Below, one piece after another: positions 57,101-64,000 of a stretch of 64,000 nt of DNA. A program made the translations under genes and the position numbers. Position 1 is the first letter of the stretch, and every line of letters starts with the position of its first letter. The DNA comes from Alloascoidea africana (Eukaryota > Ascomycota > Alloascoideomycetes > Alloascoideales > Alloascoideaceae), in contig JAKTTT010000015.1 in NCBI GenBank assembly GCA_030581615.1, positions 186,001 through 250,000 on the forward strand. Direction: 5' to 3'. Below the pieces are notes generated by a model. That model was not told where the DNA came from. It saw nothing but the letters and a program-made list of their open reading frames with translations, and did no database searches.

Positions 57101-59908
57101 TCGGGATTTATGGCCCTCTTTTCTAAATCCTCGAGTTTTTCTGTTTCTATTACAGACAAACCTAGAGGTTTTGCCTTCTCGACCAAGAAATCCTTGTGAG
57201 GCTCGGAGAAGATTTTGATCAACTCGTTGAACTTGGAAGCGGGCATTACCTTGTATCCTAGCCGTTCTCCATTAGAGGTGAGGAAGCTAACTGTTGGATT
57301 CTCAACTTTATCAATTAAAGTGGAGTATTCGGATGATGGGATTACGGTCAAGTCTAGTTGCAGCGCTTGGGCTCGTAATTCGTCTTCGCTTAGTTGAGGG
57401 TGGTCTGCTTTTCTTTGCAGATGGGAGAGTTTCTCGGCGCTTATGGCTATAAGACCTAGACCGGCAGCAGCAGTTGAAATGAACTCTTTCGTGGGTGTCC
57501 CTAGAATATTCTTTGCCTGATCTAAAGTTACTAGGGTCCGGCCTAGTTTTGAAGCTTTCTCTTTCAGTTCGTTCTCTGAGGGTGAATTAACTGTTCTCAA
57601 CAGCTCCTCATACTTTGGTTTCTCAAGCATTATAAAGTTTGATTTGGTTTCTTCGGCCTTATCATGTGCCAGCGCCTTCTCCATTAGTGAGTCGTACTTC
57701 AACTTTTCTACTGTTATGAAGTCTGTATCCTTGGTGCTTTCGCTTTGAGTAGAGCGTGAGGGTTTTTCTTCCTCTTCGATAGGCACTGCTGTAAGTCCGA
57801 TATCTTCAATAGCTTTGATAATGACATCTTTATACTCCAACCCATTCGATTTTAGAACAACGTAATCATTAGAAGCAGCGTAGACTTCAAATTCATAGGA
57901 CGTGATCTCCTCTTTCGGTTTTCGGTCTAGAGCTACAGGGGAATTAGAAGCATTGCTCAAGCCATCTAGTTCAGAGTATAGAGCTTTTGGAGAGTGTGAA
58001 TAATCCGACTGTCTAGCTGGACTAATACCACGGGAATCGACACTCGCACGCCGAGATGTTCGAACAGGTGGTTCCAAAGAGGAAGTAGAGCCTTGAGTAG
58101 ATCTCCGTCGCCTTGGTCGAGTGAACAGTGATGAAACTCGTTGCGAGGTCTTAAGCGATGGAGTTTCTTGCTCTTCTTCTATAGGCGAAGAAGTTGATTC
58201 AAAGGACTTTTGTGCGTTCAAACCTCTGTTCAAGCTTGAGAGTGTGTTCTTCTTTGTACCTTCGTCAATAATTGTCAAGTCTTCTTCTGATGTAAAATTC
58301 ATCGAAATCATTGAACCAGCTTTTTTAATGGTGCTTTCAGATTTATCAGCAAGAAGTGTTTCCCAACCTTCAGAAGCTCCATAAACATCTATTGAGTCCT
58401 CCTCATCATCATCCTCATAAGATACGTTTATGGTGGACTGGGGGTGTTTTGACTTTATAGATCTAGTCTTTTTAGCTGGCGTACGTTGGGGAGCGCTAAC
58501 ATGCTTTGGTGTAACCGCCTCCTCTAGTTGGTAAACATAATTTTCTAGCTCAACTTTTTCGTGCTTCTCCTTCTGTAAGGAGTTTCGCAACTTGGATATT
58601 GTCTGATACGCATGCGTTAATGAGGCTTTCATGGTCTCAGACTCCAATGCTACGTTCTTAGATGGAGTAGCCTTCACAGGAGAATTAGAGGTGGTTGAAC
58701 CTGGAGATTCGTACCCTTCGTCTTCTGCTTCAGAATCTGATCTCAAGTTCAAATCGATGCTTTCCTCCTTTTGAGAGCTCAAGGCGATTTTTTGTTGATC
58801 CACCAACTGGCGTAGCTCGTCCACTTGATTATGTAGAGACACGTTCTCATCATAAAGCTCATCGTTCTGTTTCTGGATATTAGCAGCCTCAGATTGTTGA
58901 GCTTTAAGGGACTCTATTTCTCGAACTAGCTCTGATTCTTTCAATCGTAACGTTTCGATAGTATCGATTTGTCGTGATTGCGAATCATTTAGTCTTCCGG
59001 ATTCTGACTGCAATTTCTGCAGTTGAGAATTGACTTCTAAAGACTCTGCTTGAACGGTTTGAATCCTCATTTCCAATTCCCAGTTTGCATCCCTGAATTG
59101 TTCTACATGCGAAAAGGTTACTTTACTTTGTTCTAAGATCGCTCACATCGATGTGGATACATACCTTCCGCGTTTTGTAGCTCTGTTAGTTTCGCTTCCA
59201 AAGCCTGAATGTTCTGCTCAAGTTGTTTCTTTTCATTCTTGGCAGTATTAATGGTTTTGTCCTTCTCATTTACAATAAAGTTCAACCGTCTACATTCAGT
59301 AAGTAAATTTTCACTAAGATTCACGAGATAGCCCATATCTCGATCTTTGGGTTGAGTCCCCGTGGAGACCGCGGTTGAAGACGAGGCACTGGAGCTTTGA
59401 TTTTGATGCATGCTTCGTCTGTTGCTTCTCAACAAAGAAGTTTGGCCAGGAGAAAAAATGCTGGACATCTAAAATTCAGAGTTAGTCACCCCATATCCCG
59501 AAGTCGCACTTAGTTCATTTTTGAAATCGAAATGGTTAAATAATAAAAACTCACCTGTCTCTGTGGGGCTGGCATATCATCGGAAGAAACCGAATACTCG
59601 TTTTGAAAATCTTGTAGTTTTTGGAGCAGGTCCAACGAGCTAGTTGAGAGCTCCTCTTTTTCATCAACAGACGCGTCTGAGGTTTGTTTCCCAGTTGGGT
59701 TTGAGTTCTGAGACGCAAACATTGAAGACAAAGAGGACAAAACGTTAGACGGCGTTTGCTGTTGATCTTTCTGCTGTTCCCTGCTTTCGACTACTTTGTT
59801 CCGTAAATTCGTGAGATATAAATGAACATCTGTAGCAGGCAAAGAGCTACTCTCAGGGCTGGATGTGGAGCTCTTGTCGCTGCCATCTGATTCCTGAGGT
59901 GGAGGCAT
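48133..59908 (-). CDS. NUM1: Giant Num1-type cortical anchor (dynein/mitochondria) with 32-residue repeats and PH domain
   Basis: Plasma-membrane scaffold that anchors dynein and mitochondria at the cell cortex. Minus-strand exons 59908-59555, 59468-59165 and 59102-48133 give about 3,875 residues, against 2,748 in S. cerevisiae. Intron 1 is 86 bp (GTGAGT...TTTTAG, branch ACTAAC). Intron 2 is 62 bp (GTATGT...TGTAG) and restores AEEQFRDANWELEMRIQ, a motif typical of Num1/Mcp5/ApsA N-terminal coiled coils. Residues about 130-330 are coiled coil. Residues about 530-3,550 hold several dozen degenerate 32-residue units of the form KAxxLGLVxLxKxEYxxL; the best copies are arranged as 64-residue pairs. 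The C-terminal PH domain at about 3665-3790 (VIGEFLYKYYRR to WYNTFKFLLQR) is the Num1 lipid-binding type. The first open frame of exon 3 starts with TTG, confirming upstream exons. The ORF is uninterrupted over 10.9 kb. Confidence 0.93.
56307..56760 (-). repeat. Perfect 192-bp tandem duplication inside NUM1
   Basis: Bases 56341-56532 and 56533-56724 are identical by eye over the whole 192 bp. Identity continues 34 bp to the left and about 36 bp into a third, diverging copy. One unit equals 64 residues, or two 32-residue motifs. Flanking units are much more diverged, so this is a recent expansion or conversion. Confidence 0.9.
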
Positions 59909-61053
59909 TAATGCGATCCGACAGAATATGCAAGGAGAATGTTGTAAAAAAAAATCAGGAGAAGCCTTGGAGACTTTTTGTTTCGTTCTACAAGTGGTAT
60001 TGTGTTGTTATCAGGGCTGAACCCGTCGCTCCTGTTGTGCAAAGTCGACCCCTTTACTCCTAAAGCTTAAGTTAAAGATTTGCGACGGTTGGTTGGTAAC
60101 TGGATGATTTTAAGGCCTCAAGATTTTTGGTAGAGAATGTATTCTGCCTCAGATCTAGACTGGACCCGGTCTCTAGATTACCCAGTGATCAGATGTTTGC
60201 AACGCTATGTCAGCTGAAAAAGCCCAACTATTTGTTGTTTTACTATCTCAGGGACATTGCAATCTCTGGTAAAATGCATGGTTTTAATGGGATGTCATGC
60301 TCCCTATGGGGCCTGCTCAGAATTCATGATCGATGTATCCTCTACAACGGGGATGAGTATAGATCCCTATAGTCGGTAAACCTTATTCCTATCTAGTAAA
60401 ACTAATGGTTCTTCCAGTAAGAGTGGGCAAGTTTGAACAGTTTCCTTTAGCACCTTTCCTAGGAAATTAAAATAATTAGGCGTTGCCATTCCATACCCTT
60501 TGGTTTTTTTCATTCTCATGACGAGCCGTTGGAGCCAATATAGACACTGGGTTCCAGGCCGTGTCTATATTCCATCACCAATATCTTTAGTTGGTCTTGG
60601 CTCTTGGGATTAACGCTCAATAGAATGCTCATTCCACGGGCTTCAATATTTTCGCCTAGATAACCGCCAAAGAAAGTATTTACATTCAACCAAAAAAACT
60701 CTGAGGGAATGTCGCGGGAATGATAATATAGGAAACGCTGTAGATGCAGCATACACATAGGACAATCCATCTTGCCTGTATGGATGTCAATCAATTCGCG
60801 AATGGAGTGCTTTATATTTTCAGGACAATAAATTGATCAAGCCAAAATTACGTCGCTTTACCCCCTTTGTTAGGAGACTCTGGTTCCTAGGGACAGCTTA
60901 AAAATATCGTTGCCTACATTGGCAAAACTCATAACACCTGCTTGAAGTGGGGAATGAGTCGAAAAGAGTTGGCCAACTATGAATTGATATAAAGATAAAT
61001 ACCCTTTACTTGTTAGTTATCAAAAACATTGTAAGAAGTAGATTTTACGCTGA
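59909..61053. other. Divergent intergenic region (NUM1 / RNA cyclase)
   Basis: 1.1 kb between divergent starts. A minus-strand frame at about 60,800-60,516 is described separately. TATAAA at 60988-60993 lies 61 bp before the RNA cyclase ATG and is a candidate TATA box. Nothing else is recognisable. Confidence 0.55.
60516..60830 (-). other. Protein-like open frame without a clear start
   Basis: The minus-strand frame reads CPENIKHSIRELIDIHTGK and MDCPMCMLHLQRFLYYHS, and ends EPSVYIGSNGSS. Composition is protein-like, with CPMC and mixed hydrophobic spacing. The first ATG (inside IHTGKM) leaves about 85 codons. An in-frame stop lies just upstream and I see no convincing splice acceptor. It could be a small gene, an exon or a gene remnant. 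I do not recognise it. Confidence 0.25.
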
Positions 61054-62372
<1,319 letters not shown>

Positions 62373-64000
62373 TCAACGTATGTTGGTTTTCACATTTTGA
62401 AAAATCAGCTTTTTTCCCTTGACAAGTTTCTCTTCCCGTTTAAACACGTCCAAAACTTGATATCTTTGGAATTGTACCAGAGCTGAGAGAGTTTATCATT
62501 TATATACTGTACCATAAAGAACGCCAGATGGAGTTTGCTAGCACTCAGGTGTTTTTCAGAATTCTTTTTCCAAAGAATTGTCAACAAGTAGCTTTTGCTT
62601 TCTTAAAAAATTGATATATTTACTTTAAAACAATGTACTGATTCTATGGTTTTACAAGAAGCAAGTTCTGGCGGTTTTTTTCTTGATCCTTTTGTTTTTA
62701 CAACGATATAGGTGAAGTGAAGAATATCCTTCACTCCAGCCATATTTTCCCTCGGAATGATCAAAATTCAATGTATTACACATGGTACAGTATTATTCAA
62801 CAGTTTTACTTTAAGCTTAAATGATTCATTTTTGAAGCGCTGTGCTTAGAAGTATTTAACAGAAGTTACTGTGTGTTCACATATTGATGTTATCATCATC
62901 AACACACCTTGGTAAAACCTCAACTTTCGCTCTCGGCATCATTTGGGAAATCTTCCGGAAATGGAAAAAAAAAATTCCTTCTCTTGTTTTTTTTTCTTGT
63001 TTTTTTTTTGATTTCAGTTCCCCTAGGTTTGGGGTATTGAAATGTGGAGTTTTACTGAATCCTATTCTAGAGTTGTTTCCATGTTGCGTGCTGTATGTGC
63101 AGGATGATTTTCCAGCTGAAAGAAACCTTTTGGTTATGCTTACAATAGGCTATAAATCTAAATTCAATCATTTTCTACAATTGCAATCAAATTCAGAAAA
63201 AAAATGTCTCCAATGGGCTTTGGTAGCAAAGATATGGAACCCTCACATTCTCAATTTTTCAACTTACACACACACGCCTTGATAATAATCCTAGTACTCC
63301 AAAAAACTCTTTAACAAACATATCAAATTCCTTCAAAAGCCTGGCGTATGCCATACGTCTTGAATCATATTCGTTAAATTACCTGTTTGATTGTTTCCGT
63401 TTATACAGCATTAAATTACCTGTTTGATTGTTTCCGTTTATACAGCATTAAATTATGGTTTTAGTAATAATTTGGTTGTCTAATTGGAAGTGCTCAAAGC
63501 CTTTGCTAGAAAAGCAATGAGAATGAAGTTGCATAAAGATTGTTCTGTCAAGTAATTTTACACATATTTTTCAAGTGTCTCCTCTTCTAAAAGCGCTGTT
63601 CTCAAAATGATTTGCAAGTCTTCTACTTTTCACTTTCACTTCATAATCAAAAATTCAAAAATAGTTTTTGTAATGCTATAGAATACTCTAGAGTGTAGAG
63701 GAAATAAGTTAAAAGCACAAAAATCTGTTTCTTCTGGTTTCTATATTGGTTGGGACGTTCAAAACAACTGATTTTCTTTTTTTCAATATAGTTTACTCAA
63801 CTGTTGAAGACACTTTTCGTGAGCACCAGTGATATAATCCAGGACTCATTACATCTTTTAAGTTGTTGTTTTTTTTTCTCTTTGCATAAGTTTGACATAG
63901 AATATGACGATGTGTACAAAATGAAAACCAAAGACACAAATAAAAACAGACTAGAAGGAGAAGAAAAAGAAGAAAAACGATTGAGACAGGGAGAGAAAGA
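62373..64000. other. Right-end intergenic region
   Basis: 1.6 kb of AT-rich DNA after the cyclase stop. It holds a 37-bp tandem duplication (63374-63455), a short inverted repeat CGTATG-C-CATACG at 63345-63357, and a purine-rich block from 63930 to the edge. A 132-codon frame at 62884 looks non-coding. Confidence 0.6.
63374..63455. repeat. 37-bp tandem duplication, two copies plus 8 bp
   Basis: The unit beginning TTAAATTACCTGTTTGATTG is repeated exactly at 63374-63410 and 63411-63447, followed by the first 8 bases of a third copy. No coding link; a recent slippage or unequal-exchange event. Confidence 0.95.

Noticed and set aside
62884-63282. 132-codon plus-strand frame with ATG
   Set aside because: It is dominated by Phe/Lys runs from T and A tracts, with no recognisable motif; codon use looks random.

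Overview
This window reads as chromosomal DNA of an ascomycete yeast (Saccharomycotina-like) that branches outside the S. cerevisiae and Candida groups. Gene content is yeast-like (XYL2, PUB1, CDC25-type RasGEF, ENT3, CPR3, NTE1, SEN1, NUM1). Introns are more frequent than in S. cerevisiae: I place 13 in 9 of 17 genes, 54-102 bp long, with CTAAC/CTAAT-like branch sites close to the 3' splice site. Several genes are better known from filamentous fungi, fission yeast or animals: an ADAM metalloprotease, an RtcA-type RNA 3'-phosphate cyclase, a DUF1749/SidJ-like esterase, a germ-cell-less-like BTB protein and an SDR16C-like reductase. A Dipodascaceae/Trichomonascaceae-type yeast would fit, but this placement is inference from gene content.

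Layout. 1-3,650: a sugar transporter cut by the left edge and XYL2 (xylitol dehydrogenase), both on the minus strand, a plausible pentose/polyol module. 3,523-7,665: a 4.1-kb stretch without a convincing gene between XYL2 and a divergent Crz1-like zinc-finger factor (7,666-9,333). 9,833-12,675: a DUF1749 esterase and PUB1, diverging from a GC-rich promoter with Reb1- and Cbf1-like sites. 14,094-21,255: an ADAM protease, then a Cdc25-type Ras exchange factor with an SH3 domain. 21,586-35,985: six minus-strand genes: ENT3-like epsin, mitochondrial cyclophilin, a C2H2/fungal_trans transcription factor, an unidentified coiled-coil protein, and NTE1 lysophospholipase. 36,124-44,271: a four-exon membrane-anchored SDR, then SEN1 in three exons. 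45,207-59,908: a BTB protein and a giant Num1 (about 3,875 residues) with several dozen 32-residue repeats. 61,054-62,372: RNA 3'-terminal phosphate cyclase. The last 1.6 kb holds no gene I can support.

Functional links are modest. The transporter and XYL2 may act together on pentoses. The other neighbours look like ordinary mixed yeast gene order: signalling (Crz1-like, Cdc25-like), trafficking (Ent3-like), membrane lipid turnover (Nte1), RNA 3'-end biology (Pub1, Sen1, RtcA) and nuclear positioning (Num1). Many genes only become intact after splicing, and two introns use GC-AG boundaries, so a GT-AG-only gene finder would misannotate them. I saw no transposon, LTR element, virus fossil, CRISPR array, rRNA or convincing tRNA, and no clear multi-gene novel system.
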